This document shows positions 36,087 through 44,862 of a DNA stretch of 64,000 nt, in pieces. Positions within the stretch are counted from its first letter, which is position 1. The number at the start of each line of letters is the position of its first letter. This DNA is from Desulfocicer sp963675955. Its GTDB lineage: Bacteria; Desulfobacterota; Desulfobacteria; Desulfobacterales; Desulfobacteraceae. The stretch spans positions 310,001-374,000 of the forward strand of contig CAXXVR010000009.1 in assembly GCA_963675955.2 (NCBI GenBank). Direction: 5' to 3'. A program made the position numbers and the translations under genes. Under the pieces are notes generated by a model, which worked only from the letters and a program-made list of their open reading frames with translations, was not told the DNA's origin and did no database searches.

Positions 36087-36968
36087 ATGATTAAAAGCAT
36101 GACCGCCTTTGCCGAGGCCAGCCACACCGTGGCACCCATTACCTGTAATGTGGAAATAAGAACCTATAATTCCCGGCATCTGGATGTGGCACTTTATCTG
36201 CCCCGTACCTTCAGTCGCCTGGAGGAGGGGATAAAAAAACAGGTGGCCAGCTATGTGGCCCGGGGGCGGGTGGAGATCCGGATAAATCTGGAAGATCAGG
36301 CCGAAGATATCCCCCTGTTTCAGGTGGACCTGCCCCGGGCCCGGGGGTATTACAAGGCCCTTTCCACCCTGCGGGATGAGTTCCAGCTCAATGAGGCTAT
36401 TACCCTTGATCAACTGCTGGAGGGTCGGGATATGATCCTGGCCGCAGAGAGGGAAAGCGATGCCGATCAGGTGGAGGTGGTGATTACCCATGCCGTTGAC
36501 ATGGCACTTGCCGGTCTTGATGACATGCGCACCGTGGAAGGCCGAAACCTGGCCCAGGATCTGCTGGCCCGCATGGATGATATTGAAAGCCGCATGGATG
36601 GTATAGAAGCCGATGCAGCTGCCCTTCCCGAAATCTACCGGCAGCGCCTGCTGGACCGCATGGAAACCCTCACCCGGGGGGTGGAAGGTTTTGATCCGGT
36701 GCGCCTGGCCCAGGAGGCGGCCCTGCTGGCCGACAAGAGTGATATCTCCGAAGAGATTGTCCGGGCAAGGAGCCATATCCAGCAGTTCCGGGATATTGCA
36801 GAAGCAGATGAGCCCGGAGGGCGAAAGCTTAATTTTCTCATTCAGGAGTTCAACCGGGAGTTTAACACCATGGGTTCCAAATCCGGGAAGGCGGCCCTGT
36901 CCCATACCATTGTGGAATTAAAGTCCGAGCTGGAAAAAATCCGGGAACAGGTACAAAACATCGAATAA
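36087..36968 (+). CDS. YicC family endoribonuclease-like protein
   Basis: 293 residues. The YicC signature is MIKSMTAFAEA at the N-terminus, VEIRTYNSRHLDV (about 29-41), VARGRVEIRI, and the C-terminal GRKLNFLIQEFNREFNTMGS plus VVELKSELEKIREQVQNIE. YicC proteins are linked to RNA turnover. The typical neighbours remA and gmk follow directly, the usual arrangement in many bacteria. GGAG occurs upstream, though spaced widely. Confidence 0.93.
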   Translation: MIKSMTAFAEASHTVAPITCNVEIRTYNSRHLDVALYLPRTFSRLEEGIKKQVASYVARGRVEIRINLEDQAEDIPLFQVDLPRARGYYKALSTLRDEFQLNEAITLDQLLEGRDMILAAERESDADQVEVVITHAVDMALAGLDDMRTVEGRNLAQDLLARMDDIESRMDGIEADAAALPEIYRQRLLDRMETLTRGVEGFDPVRLAQEAALLADKSDISEEIVRARSHIQQFRDIAEADEPGGRKLNFLIQEFNREFNTMGSKSGKAALSHTIVELKSELEKIREQVQNIE

Positions 36969-36980
36969 ACAGGTGAAATA

Positions 36981-37250
36981 ATGGATAAAGAACTGTTAAA
37001 TCTGGGGTTTGGCAGCACGGTGGTGGCAAGGCGTGTAGTCACCATACTGGCACCCAATTCATCTCCCATGAAACGACTTAAAGATGAGGCAAAGGATGAA
37101 AGACGTCTCATTGATGCCACCCACGGCAGAAAAACCCGGGCCATGGTGGTGACGGACAGCAACCATGTGATCCTGTCTGCCATCCAGGCCGAAACCCTGT
37201 CCCAGCGATTTCTTCTGGTGGGTAAAGAGACAAAGGAGAAAAACGAATGA
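36981..37250 (+). CDS. RemA / DUF370 family regulatory protein
   Basis: 89 residues. Matches the small RemA/DUF370 family: GFGSTVVARRVVTILAPNS near the N-terminus and DATHGRKTRAMVVTDSNHVI with SAIQAETLSQRF. In Bacillus RemA is a DNA-binding regulator of matrix genes; in other phyla the role is unclear. It lies between yicC and gmk, the standard order, and its stop overlaps gmk by four bases. Confidence 0.88.
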   Translation: MDKELLNLGFGSTVVARRVVTILAPNSSPMKRLKDEAKDERRLIDATHGRKTRAMVVTDSNHVILSAIQAETLSQRFLLVGKETKEKNE

Positions 37251-37867
37251 CCTGTGCGTGCAAGCAGGAAGACCAGAGGGGTAGAAACATGTCTGAAACC
37301 CGGACCCACCGGGCAGGGCTTTTTGTGGTGTCTGCACCATCCGGGGCTGGTAAAACCACCCTTTGCACCCGGATGCTTGAAATGTTCCCCAGGCTTTCCT
37401 ATTCCATCTCCCACACCACCCGGTCACCCCGGGGCAATGAAAGGGATGGGGTGGATTATTTTTTCATAACTCCGCAAGCCTTTAAAGAACGCATTGAGCA
37501 GAATGCCTGGGCCGAGTGGGCCAAGGTGCATGGCAACTATTATGGCACCTCCCGGGCCTTTATCGACCGCCAACTGGAACAGGGAAATCCCCTGCTTCTG
37601 GACATTGATGTGCAGGGTGCCCGGCAGATCAGAAAAATTTATCCCGGGGCCATCAGCATTTTTATCAAGGCTCCATCGGTTGAGGTCCTGGAGACCCGTC
37701 TTCGAAATCGGGGCACGGACACCGATGCCGTGATTGTGCGCCGTCTTGAAAATGTGATCCGGGAAATGGCAGATATGCCTCTGTTTGACCATGTCATTAT
37801 CAATGACGATGTGGATAAGGCGGCCCGGGAAATGGCCGATATTATCTGCAGGGAAGGTGCTGCGTGA
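37247..37867 (+). CDS. gmk: guanylate kinase
   Basis: 206 residues from ATG 37247. ATG 37289 (MSETRTH), with GAGGGG upstream, is a good alternative that gives a more usual N-terminus. It phosphorylates GMP to GDP. P-loop APSGAGKTT is at about 30-38, followed by the GMP-binding SHTTRSPRGNERDGVDYFF and LLDIDVQGARQI. It overlaps remA upstream and rlmB downstream by four bases each, so yicC-remA-gmk-rlmB is a tight operon. Confidence 0.95.
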   Translation: MTCACKQEDQRGRNMSETRTHRAGLFVVSAPSGAGKTTLCTRMLEMFPRLSYSISHTTRSPRGNERDGVDYFFITPQAFKERIEQNAWAEWAKVHGNYYGTSRAFIDRQLEQGNPLLLDIDVQGARQIRKIYPGAISIFIKAPSVEVLETRLRNRGTDTDAVIVRRLENVIREMADMPLFDHVIINDDVDKAAREMADIICREGAA

Positions 37868-38718
37868 CATCCCCCCATGATATGGAAAACCGTAAAAAAA
37901 AATACCCCGGTAGAAAACCTTTTTTTAAAAAACAGGCCCCGGTTCAGGGGCATGGGCTGGATGCGGGTCAGGAGGCCCTGGCCGGGGTGCACTGCATCCG
38001 GGAGGCTTTAAAGGCCGGAAGGCGAAAGTTTCATCGCATACATCTTACAGACGCCTCCCCCCGGGACCGGCTTCGCAGCATTGTGGAGCAGGCCAGAGAC
38101 TTGAACATTCCAGTGGAGCCCCTTTCGATAGAATCTCTGGATCTTTTGTGTCCGGATGTGAGGCACCAGGGTATTGTGGCGGTGGTGGGACCATTGCCCC
38201 TGGTCCGGGCGGAAACAGCTGTATCTAAAATGGACAAGGTCAACGAAGGCTCCTTTATTGTTATTCTGGAATCCATGGAAGATCCCCACAACCTTGGGGC
38301 CTTGATCCGCACAGCCCTTTGTGCCGGGGTGGATCACATTGTTCTGCCTCGGGATCGGGCTGCGTCTCCCACTCCTGCGGTCTCCCGGGCATCGGCAGGA
38401 GCCATGGAGCATGCCTCCATCTGGAGTGTTACCAATACCACCAGTTTGATCCGTTCCCTGAAAAAACGCGGGTTCTGGGTGGCAGGTCTGGATGCCGATG
38501 GTGAGCAGTCGGTGTTCCAGGCGGATCTCACCGGAGACATTGCCCTGGTGGTGGGGGGGGAACACAGGGGTATTCGGCCCCTGGTGAAGAAAGAGTGTGA
38601 CTTTGTTCTTTCTCTACCCATGGCCCGGGGGGTGACATCATTGAATGCCTCGGTGGCCGGGGGTATTGCCATGTATGAGGTTATCAGACAACGCAATTAT
38701 GCCCAAAAATTTCAATAA
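37864..38718 (+). CDS. rlmB: TrmH family 23S rRNA 2'-O-methyltransferase (RlmB-like)
   Basis: 284 residues starting at GTG that overlaps the gmk stop. A basic N-terminal tail (about 1-35) is followed by the SpoU substrate-binding domain (GVHCIREAL) and the SPOUT knot with motifs ESMEDPHNLGALIRTA, LVVGGEHRGIRPLV and LSLPMARGVTSLNASVAGGI. Probably methylates G2251 of 23S rRNA or a related site. The knot motifs are complete. The exact target is inferred. Confidence 0.9.
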   Translation: MTSPHDMENRKKKYPGRKPFFKKQAPVQGHGLDAGQEALAGVHCIREALKAGRRKFHRIHLTDASPRDRLRSIVEQARDLNIPVEPLSIESLDLLCPDVRHQGIVAVVGPLPLVRAETAVSKMDKVNEGSFIVILESMEDPHNLGALIRTALCAGVDHIVLPRDRAASPTPAVSRASAGAMEHASIWSVTNTTSLIRSLKKRGFWVAGLDADGEQSVFQADLTGDIALVVGGEHRGIRPLVKKECDFVLSLPMARGVTSLNASVAGGIAMYEVIRQRNYAQKFQ

Positions 38719-38722
38719 TTAG

Positions 38723-39610
38723 ATGATTGCACTTGCTCCCATGGCCCATGCTGTCCGGGATACCCTTGGATATCTGTGGAGAACCGGATTGGATCAGTTG
38801 TTTCCCCGGCGGTGCATGGGGTGTCGGGTGCCTCTTTTTTTAAATCATGGCAGTGAGGCCAGGATATCAACATCCATGCAGAAACCGTTTAAACCCGGGG
38901 AGGGGGTCGATGATGGGTTCATTGAATCACAATTTTTTCTTCTCTTTTCTCCTTTTTTCTGTGCAGAGTGCATGGCCGGTGGGCTTTTACCCCTGATTGC
39001 CCCCCGGTGCCGTCGATGTGCCGATGCTCTTCCTCCGGGAACGCCTTCGGGGCAGTTGTGCCGGACCTGTGCCGGGAGCCTTCCTGTCATTGGTCGGGTT
39101 CGGGCCGTGGGGGGCTATGGCCAGGGACTTCTGGATGCAATTCATCTGTTAAAGTACAGTGGCAGGATCGCCATTTCACGGCCCTTGGCCCAGCTGTTGT
39201 TTTTGGCCTTCTGTCGTCATTTTTCAGATCAGGCTCTGGACTGGATTGTACCCATTCCCCTTCATCGGTCCCGCATGGTAAACCGGGGATTTAACCAGGC
39301 CTTTTTACTGGTGCAGCACTTTGAAAAAAAGTGGTGTCAATGTTATGGGACAACGCCTTCCTGGAAGGTGGATTATTCATTGCTCAGACGACGCAGAAAC
39401 ACCGCTTCCCAGACCGGATTTAACAGCCAGGATCGCAGAAAAAATCTGAAACACGCTTTTGTTGTCCCGGCACCCCGGCGGGTGAAGGGCAGGGCCATTT
39501 TGCTGGTGGATGATGTGTACACCACCGGGTCCACCTGCCTGGAGGCGGCCGGGACATTGCGCCGGGCCGGGGCCGTATCCGTGGATGTGCTGGTGCTTGC
39601 CCGGGCGTGA
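38723..39610 (+). CDS. comF: ComF family protein (phosphoribosyltransferase-like)
   Basis: 295 residues. An N-terminal zinc-ribbon-like region has CMGC (about 31-34), CAEC, CRRC and CRTC cysteine pairs. The C-terminal part is a type I PRTase domain with VPIPLHRSRMVNRGFNQA and the PRPP loop ILLVDDVYTTGSTCLEA. ComF proteins take part in DNA uptake in naturally competent bacteria, but are widespread with uncertain roles. This copy is longer than usual, with about 35 extra residues between the first two cysteine pairs (around 42-78). It starts four bases after rlmB. Confidence 0.9.
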   Translation: MIALAPMAHAVRDTLGYLWRTGLDQLFPRRCMGCRVPLFLNHGSEARISTSMQKPFKPGEGVDDGFIESQFFLLFSPFFCAECMAGGLLPLIAPRCRRCADALPPGTPSGQLCRTCAGSLPVIGRVRAVGGYGQGLLDAIHLLKYSGRIAISRPLAQLLFLAFCRHFSDQALDWIVPIPLHRSRMVNRGFNQAFLLVQHFEKKWCQCYGTTPSWKVDYSLLRRRRNTASQTGFNSQDRRKNLKHAFVVPAPRRVKGRAILLVDDVYTTGSTCLEAAGTLRRAGAVSVDVLVLARA

Positions 39611-39616
39611 GTATGC

Positions 39617-39895
39617 AGGAGATCCTGTTACAACGAATATTGGGTCGTAGACGTGGAGCCAAATGGTATTATGCCGCCGCCCCCCCGACGGACAATGGTC
39701 CCGGACCGGAACTGTAGACAGTTCGATTGTCCGGTTCCTATTGCCCATCGGGGGGGGCGGCTCTGCTGAAGTTGCCTTGGAGGCTACCTTTTCATATAAA
39801 CAGCCATGTCCTGACGAACACAACGAATTATGAAAAAGCAGTCGCTGTTAGTACCCAGTACCCAGTACCTGCTTTTTCATATAAAAAAACGGATC
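39617..39895 (-). repeat. composite repeat D-G-B (copy 3)
   Basis: On the minus strand the order is heptamer tract (39870-39847), a hairpin module ending AATTCGTTGTG (to about 39795), then the long GC palindrome with flank (39790-39620). The same order is seen at 60926-61222 on the plus strand. It fills the space between comF and rfaE2, up to a few bases before the rfaE2 start. Confidence 0.72.
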
Positions 39896-39898
39896 TAC

Positions 39899-40381
39899 AT
39901 GAAAAACATAAAACAAATTGAAAGACACGCAGTGGCCAGTCTGGGCCAGGCCCTCCGGAGCCAGGGCAGTACCATTGTATTCACCAACGGCTGCTTTGAT
40001 ATCCTCCATGCCGGGCATGTGTCTTACCTCCAGGCGGCTTCCGATCAGGGGGATGTGCTGGTGCTGGGCCTTAACTCCGATGCATCGGTGAGTCGTATCA
40101 AGGGGCCGTCCCGGCCGGTGATTTCCCAGGATCACAGAAGCCTTGTGGTGGCAGGTTTGGCCTGTGTGGATCATGTGGTGATCTTTGATGAACCCGATCC
40201 CGGTGCCCTGATCCGGGAACTGCGGCCCCATGTGCTGGTCAAAGGGGCCGACTGGGCTGAAAGCGATATCATAGGCGGGGATACTGTAAAGCAGGACGGG
40301 GGCCGTGTGGTGCGCATTGCCCTGGAACCGGATATCTCCACAACCATTATAATTGACAGAATTGTTCATCGCTTCTTATAA
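39899..40381 (+). CDS. rfaE2: D-glycero-beta-D-manno-heptose 1-phosphate adenylyltransferase (RfaE domain II)
   Basis: 160 residues from ATG 39899; an in-frame ATG at 39830 lies within a repeat. Nucleotidyltransferase with HXGH motif HAGH (37-40) in TNGCFDILHAGHVSYL, LNSDASVSRIKGPSRPV and EPDISTT. Makes ADP-heptose from heptose-1-phosphate for the heptosyltransferase at 12750. The kinase half (RfaE1) is not fused and not in this window. Only a weak GGAT serves as RBS. Confidence 0.9.
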   Translation: MKNIKQIERHAVASLGQALRSQGSTIVFTNGCFDILHAGHVSYLQAASDQGDVLVLGLNSDASVSRIKGPSRPVISQDHRSLVVAGLACVDHVVIFDEPDPGALIRELRPHVLVKGADWAESDIIGGDTVKQDGGRVVRIALEPDISTTIIIDRIVHRFL

Positions 40382-40412
40382 TCGGTCAGTTGAGTGGAGA
40401 GGACGTTTTTTT

Positions 40413-41186
40413 ATGAATATGATTCGATTAAAGTCCCTTGAAGGCCATCCGGGCCTTGTCCACGGCATTTTTACCCGCAGGTCAGGGGTGAGTTCTCCGC
40501 CCTTTGATAGTCTTAATGTGGGGCTTTCCACAGGGGATGACCCGGAGGATGTCCGGGAAAACCGCAGGCGTATTGCCCGGCATCTGGGTTTTGAAAAAAG
40601 CCTTTATCTCCATCAGGTCCACGGCACAGAGGTGGCGGTGGTTAAAGAGTCCCCGGATTCCACAGTTCATCTGATGGCGGACGGTGTTGTTACCAACGTT
40701 GCAGGCTTGCTTGTGGTGATACAGGTGGCGGATTGTCAGGCCGTGGTGATGTATGATCCGGTAAAGCAGGTGGTGGCAAATGTGCATTCGGGCTGGCGGG
40801 GCAGTGTTGGGAATATCATTGGCCGTGGGGTGACGGTGATGACAGAGCGGTTTGGCTGTGATCCCAAGGATATCCGGGCTGCTATCGGTCCGTCCCTGGG
40901 TCCCTGTTGTGCGGAATTTATTCATTATGAAACGGAGCTTCCCCGGTCTTTTCTGCCCTACCGGCAGGGCCGACATCATTTTGATTTCTGGCGTATCAGC
41001 CGGGATCAGCTCCGGGAAAAGGGCATTGAGTCCCGTCATATAGAAACGGCTAATATCTGCACCAGATGCCATGCGGATCAATTTTTTTCCCACCGCCATG
41101 AACGACCCACGGGCCGATTTGCCGTGGCCGCAGGCTTGTCTCATAAAAAAACGACGTCAGCACCGTCTCCAGAGGGTCACCGGTGA
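40413..41186 (+). CDS. pgeF: purine nucleoside phosphorylase LACC1 / YfiH family (PgeF-like)
   Basis: 257 residues from ATG 40413, with GGAGAGGA upstream; the frame extending to 40353 overlaps rfaE2. The family's zinc-binding and catalytic features are present: HQVHGTEV (about 69-76), VQVADCQAV-type segment (ADCQAV), HSGWRGSVGNI and IGPSLGPCCAEF. Members cleave purine nucleosides, and in E. coli the homologue edits peptidoglycan precursors. The adenosine-handling cluster elsewhere in the window may be metabolically linked, but there is no positional evidence. Confidence 0.9.
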   Translation: MNMIRLKSLEGHPGLVHGIFTRRSGVSSPPFDSLNVGLSTGDDPEDVRENRRRIARHLGFEKSLYLHQVHGTEVAVVKESPDSTVHLMADGVVTNVAGLLVVIQVADCQAVVMYDPVKQVVANVHSGWRGSVGNIIGRGVTVMTERFGCDPKDIRAAIGPSLGPCCAEFIHYETELPRSFLPYRQGRHHFDFWRISRDQLREKGIESRHIETANICTRCHADQFFSHRHERPTGRFAVAAGLSHKKTTSAPSPEGHR

Positions 41187-41285
41187 TACCTGATTCCGTT
41201 GATCTGAGCAATATGACGACTGGCCCTGTGGCCAAGCCCCGAATTTCAGAAAATTAATTGAAAGGATTGAAAGGAATAATTAAAG

Positions 41286-42335
41286 ATGACAGCAGGAGAA
41301 AACATAAGACTCACCGAAAAGGTAAAGGCGGCCGGTTGAGCGGCTAAAATTGATCCAGGGGCACTGGATCGCATTGTGGGAGGACTTAAGGCTAAAACCC
41401 ATCCGGATCTTATTGTGGGGCTGGGCACCAGTGATGATGCCGGGGTGTTTCGGATAACACCAGATATTGCCCTGATCCAGACCCTGGATTTTCTCACCCC
41501 GGTCACCGATGACCCCTATGCCTTTGGTCAGATTGCCGCGGCTAACTCTTTAAGTGATGTGTATGCCATGGGAGGCACTCCCCTGACGGCCATGAACATT
41601 GTCTGCTTTCCCAGTGAGGATCTGCCGGAATCGGTGCTCCAGGAGACCCTCCAGGGGGGGCTTGACAAGATCCATGAGTCCGGAGCCACTCTGGTTGGGG
41701 GGCACAGCGTGGATGATCCTGAATTTAAATATGGTCTGTCCGTCACCGGCGTGATCCATCCAGACCGGGTCCTGACCAACCACGGTATCCGCATCGGTGA
41801 TGGGATCATTTTAACCAAGCCTGTGGGTACCGGCATTGTGGCCACGGCGGTGAAGGGAAAGCTTGCAGATGCTGCCACCACCCGGGAGATGGTCAAAATC
41901 ATGGCCACCCTTAATCGCGGGGCTGCAGAAATCATGGCCCGATTTGATGTGGGGGCCTGCACCGATGTCACAGGGTTCGGTCTGGCAGGCCATCTGCTGG
42001 AAATGGCCCGGGGGGGGCGCAGGCATATTTCTCTTTTCACCCAGGAGGTGCCCATCATTGAAAATGCCAAAATGTGGGCTTCCATGGGCATGGTTCCCGC
42101 CGGGGCCTATCGCAACCGCAAGTACAGTGAGCCGGGCATGGAGATTCCGGAGACCATGGATAAAATACTGGTGGATCTGATGTTTGATCCCCAGACCTCG
42201 GGGGGGCTTCTCATCAGTATTGGAAAAAATCAGGTGGATGAATGCCTTTGTGCAATGAAGAACAGCGGTATTGGGGCTGCCCTGGTGGGAGAGGTCATGG
42301 GGGATCACACCTGCGGCAAAGTAACCCTGGTATAA
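41286..42335 (+). CDS. selD: selenide, water dikinase SelD, selenocysteine-containing
   Basis: 349 residues if the in-frame TGA at 41337-41339 is read as selenocysteine (residue 18, in KAAGUAAKI). SelD makes selenophosphate, the selenium donor for Sec-tRNA. Many SelD proteins have Cys or Sec at exactly this position, followed three residues later by the catalytic Lys (K21 here). Downstream motifs GTSDDAGVF, DFLTPVTDDPYAFGQIAAANSLSDVYAMGG and GGHSVDD are standard. AAAGGA lies upstream of ATG 41286. A perfect 7-bp hairpin 12 bases after the TGA is the likely SECIS. A gene caller that stops at TGA would start at 41376 and lose the active site. Confidence 0.93.
41337..41370 (+). promoter_or_regulatory. 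selenocysteine UGA codon and SECIS-like hairpin in selD
   Basis: The TGA (41337-41339) is followed after 12 bases by GATCCAG (41352-41358), a GGGCA loop and CTGGATC (41364-41370), a perfect 7-bp stem with Gs in the loop. Distance and loop match bacterial SECIS elements that bind SelB. Confidence 0.8.
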
Positions 42336-42444
42336 TTTTTTTTGACATTGACTTGGTATGAATCATGTGCTAATTCCACTTAACAAAGTGATCTTGTCTG
42401 CTGTACCCGATGGGTGCTCTGATATGATCTGAAAAGAAGGGACC

Positions 42445-42663
42445 ATGAAAAAAGAGACATCAAAGACCATCCGGGAACTGGCCTATTACAGCAGTCTCGG
42501 GCTTTCCGTGGCCATTGCCATTTTTCTGGGCCTGTTCGCCGGAATCTGGCTGGATGGTAAATTTGATACAAAACCGGTTCTGACCCTGGTGGGGCTGGGG
42601 CTTGGCATTGCCGCCGGGTTTCGGAATCTGGCCATGGCAGCAAAGAGGAGCCGAAAGTTATAG
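42445..42663 (+). CDS. atpZ: AtpZ/AtpI-type small membrane protein
   Basis: 72 residues with two membrane helices (about 15-33 and 42-60) and the short loop GIWLDGKFDTKP typical of the AtpZ/AtpI-like family of F-type ATP synthase genes. Such proteins are encoded ahead of the Fo genes and are thought to aid assembly or Mg2+ transport. AAGGGA precedes the ATG. It is followed after four bases by atpI. Confidence 0.85.
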   Translation: MKKETSKTIRELAYYSSLGLSVAIAIFLGLFAGIWLDGKFDTKPVLTLVGLGLGIAAGFRNLAMAAKRSRKL

Positions 42664-42667
42664 GTAT

Positions 42668-43066
42668 ATGAATATTCATCAGCGAATGATCAAATTTGTA
42701 ACCACCACAAACTGGTTTCTTTTTGTGGTGGGAAGCCTTCTGGGGTTCATTAATACGCCCTATCTGTTTGCCATGGGTATTTTAACCGGTGCACTTCTGG
42801 TGACTTTGAATTTCCATTTCTTAAGGCACACCCTGTACAAGGCCCTGGATCCTTCCCGGGGATCATCGGCACGATCGGTGATGGGCGTGGTGCTTATCAA
42901 GTACTATATTCGATTTGCAATAAGCGGAATTGTGATATTCGCGCTTATAAAAGGAAATATTGTTGATCCGTTGGGTCTGATTCTGGGCCTCTCGGTTGTG
43001 GTTGTCAGCATAATGGCAGCAACCACGCTGGAATTAACAAGACTTATTTTTAAGGAGGCGGTCTAA
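42668..43066 (+). CDS. atpI: ATP synthase subunit I (AtpI family)
   Basis: 132 residues with about four membrane helices. Starts at ATG 42668 (MNIHQRMIKFVTTTNW); an upstream start at 42602 overlaps atpZ. Topology and position before atpB fit the AtpI assembly factor, which helps build the c-ring. The call depends partly on context. Confidence 0.82.
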   Translation: MNIHQRMIKFVTTTNWFLFVVGSLLGFINTPYLFAMGILTGALLVTLNFHFLRHTLYKALDPSRGSSARSVMGVVLIKYYIRFAISGIVIFALIKGNIVDPLGLILGLSVVVVSIMAATTLELTRLIFKEAV

Positions 43067-43067
43067 G

Positions 43068-43757
43068 GTGGAACATCCATATCTATTTTTTGTAAAGCTG
43101 TTCGAGTTGATTGGTCTGGGCCATTTTGCTCATACCAGTGTGCATGTGATTTATATGTGGGTTGTCATGGGTATTCTCATTGGTTTTGGATGGCTTGCGG
43201 GAAAAAATCCCCAGATGGTGCCAGCACCGGTGCAGAATGTCTTTGAAGTATTGATTTCAGGACTCGAAGAGTTCATGGTTGGTATCTGCGGCGAAGAGGG
43301 AAGATGGCTTTTTCCCCTGGCGGCCAGTATTTTTCTTTTTGTCTTTCTGGGTAACCTCATCGGCCTTGTTCCCGGATTTTTCCCCCCCACTGCCAGTCTG
43401 AATACCACCGCAGCCCTGGCGCTTATCACGGTTATCTGGACCCATGTCATTGGTATTAAATACCACGGTGCCAATTACTACAAACATTTCATCGGCCCTG
43501 TGTGGTGGATGATTCCCATCATTTTGCCCATTGAACTCATCGGTCATGTGGCCAGAATTCTTTCCCTCTCCTTCCGTCTTTTTGGAAACATGATGGGACA
43601 TGAGCTGGTTCTGGGCATCCTCTTTGCATTGGCAGGTGCCTTCTTTGCGCCGCTGCCCATCATGGCCCTTGGTATCTTTGTGGCCCTGGTACAGGCCTTT
43701 GTGTTTTTTCTTCTGGCCGTTATGTACTTCACCGGTGCCATGGAGCATGCTCACTGA
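43068..43757 (+). CDS. atpB: F-type ATP synthase subunit a
   Basis: 229 residues starting at GTG just after the atpI stop, with AAGGAGG as RBS inside atpI. Five or six membrane helices. LSLSFRLFGNMMGHELVLG holds the essential Arg that faces the c-ring, and GNLIGLVPGFFPPTA matches the family. The helices carry PIELIGHVARIL. Forms the ion channel of Fo together with the c subunit. Confidence 0.95.
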   Translation: MEHPYLFFVKLFELIGLGHFAHTSVHVIYMWVVMGILIGFGWLAGKNPQMVPAPVQNVFEVLISGLEEFMVGICGEEGRWLFPLAASIFLFVFLGNLIGLVPGFFPPTASLNTTAALALITVIWTHVIGIKYHGANYYKHFIGPVWWMIPIILPIELIGHVARILSLSFRLFGNMMGHELVLGILFALAGAFFAPLPIMALGIFVALVQAFVFFLLAVMYFTGAMEHAH

Positions 43758-44037
43758 TGCATTGAAAGAAAAAGAGGAGTCTCGGTATTTGTCTGTTTTT
43801 CGTCCTTTGATCAGGCCAGGATTTAAATATTCATACATGGGGCCTGGTGTCTATAAAAGGCATATCAATAAGAAAATAATCAATCAGTTGAAGATCCGAC
43901 TCGCTTAAAAAATTGTCATGATATAAAAGATTTTTGTTGTGACAGGTTGTTCTGGCGCAACGTTGTGTAAAAATGCGGGGACCTGGAAGAAGCCGCAGAA
44001 ACATTAATTTATTTTAATCAGGTAGAGGAGAAAACAA
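43758..44037. other. 280-base leader between atpB and atpE
   Basis: Unusually long for an Fo operon. No repeat or convincing terminator is seen. A frame here continues from an alternate reading of atpB and lacks a start signal. The last 20 bases have the strong RBS GTAGAGGAGAAAACAA for atpE. The length suggests a separate promoter or mRNA processing to raise c-subunit output. Confidence 0.45.
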
Positions 44038-44307
44038 ATGGATTTTTTTACCGCATGTGTATGGGCAGCTGGTGTTGCTATTGGAATCGCAGCTTTCGGT
44101 TGTGGTATTGGTCAGGGCATGGGTGTTAACGGTGCTGTTCAGGGTATTGCCAGAAACCCCGAGTCTTCAGGTAAGGTAACTGTAACCTTGCTTATCGGTC
44201 TTGCCATGATTGAGTCTCTGTGTATTTATGCACTGGTTGTTGCACTGATCCTTATCTATGCTCATCCCCAGGCTGCAGAATTTGCAAAGATCGTTGCGGG
44301 TCACTGA
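44038..44307 (+). CDS. atpE: F-type ATP synthase subunit c
   Basis: 89 residues forming a two-helix hairpin with the polar loop IARNPE (about 37-42). The ion-binding carboxylate is E59 in GLAMIESLCIY. The residues that ligate Na+ in the Ilyobacter c-ring have counterparts here: Q26 in GIGQG, E59, S60 and Y64. The Pro preceding the glutamine in that motif is Cys22 here, and the Thr after the Ser is Leu61. A Na+- or H+-coupled ring is therefore possible. A strong terminator follows. No F1 genes are in the window, matching the split atp operons known in related sulfate reducers. Confidence 0.95.
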   Translation: MDFFTACVWAAGVAIGIAAFGCGIGQGMGVNGAVQGIARNPESSGKVTVTLLIGLAMIESLCIYALVVALILIYAHPQAAEFAKIVAGH

Positions 44308-44339
44308 TCCATACACGAGTAAAATAGTTATTGCATGAC

Positions 44340-44384
44340 AAAGGGCGTTAATGTCGGATATCCGGTGTTAACGCCCTTTTTTTA
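44340..44384 (+). terminator. intrinsic terminator after atpE
   Basis: AAAGGGCGTTAA (44340-44351) pairs perfectly with TTAACGCCCTTT (44368-44379), with an inner CGGATATCCG pair, followed by a run of seven Ts. Ends the atpZIBE transcripts. Confidence 0.9.
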
Positions 44385-44445
44385 TGGTGGGGCAGGGTGT
44401 GCTGGCTTGACCCATTGCCCCTTTTTGCTGTGTGCAGGTTAAGGT

Positions 44446-44862
44446 TTAGCCCACAATTTCCATGTTGTTGAAAAAATGTCCGATTTCAAAGGCTGCTGTT
44501 TCCGGGGCATCGGACCCGTGAACCACATTTTTTTCAATGTCCGTGGCAAAATCCCGTCGGATGGTGCCTTCTTCGGCATCCTTGAAGTTTGTGGCTCCCA
44601 TGAGCTTGCGGTTTCTGGCAATAACATCCTCGCCTTCAAGCACCATGGCCACAATGGGTCCGGAGGTCATGAATTCAATGAGGCTGTTGAAAAATGGACG
44701 CTCTTTGTGCACTGCATAAAACCCCTCTGCCTGGGATTTTGTCAGCTGCATTTTTTTCATGGCCACAATCTTAATGCCTGCGGTTTCAAATCGTTTAATA
44801 ATTTCACCAATGATGTTTTTGGCAACGCCATCGGGCTTGATCAATGATAATGTTCTTTCCAT
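44446..44862 (-). CDS. ndk: nucleoside diphosphate kinase
   Basis: 138 residues from ATG 44862; the frame upstream of this has no family match. It balances NTP pools. Starts MERTLSLIKPDGVAKN; the active-site His lies in NVVHGSDAPETA, and the RNRKLMGATNF and ERPFF segments are conserved. AAGGAT lies upstream. Transcribed convergently with atpE. Confidence 0.96.
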   Translation of the reverse strand: MERTLSLIKPDGVAKNIIGEIIKRFETAGIKIVAMKKMQLTKSQAEGFYAVHKERPFFNSLIEFMTSGPIVAMVLEGEDVIARNRKLMGATNFKDAEEGTIRRDFATDIEKNVVHGSDAPETAAFEIGHFFNNMEIVG

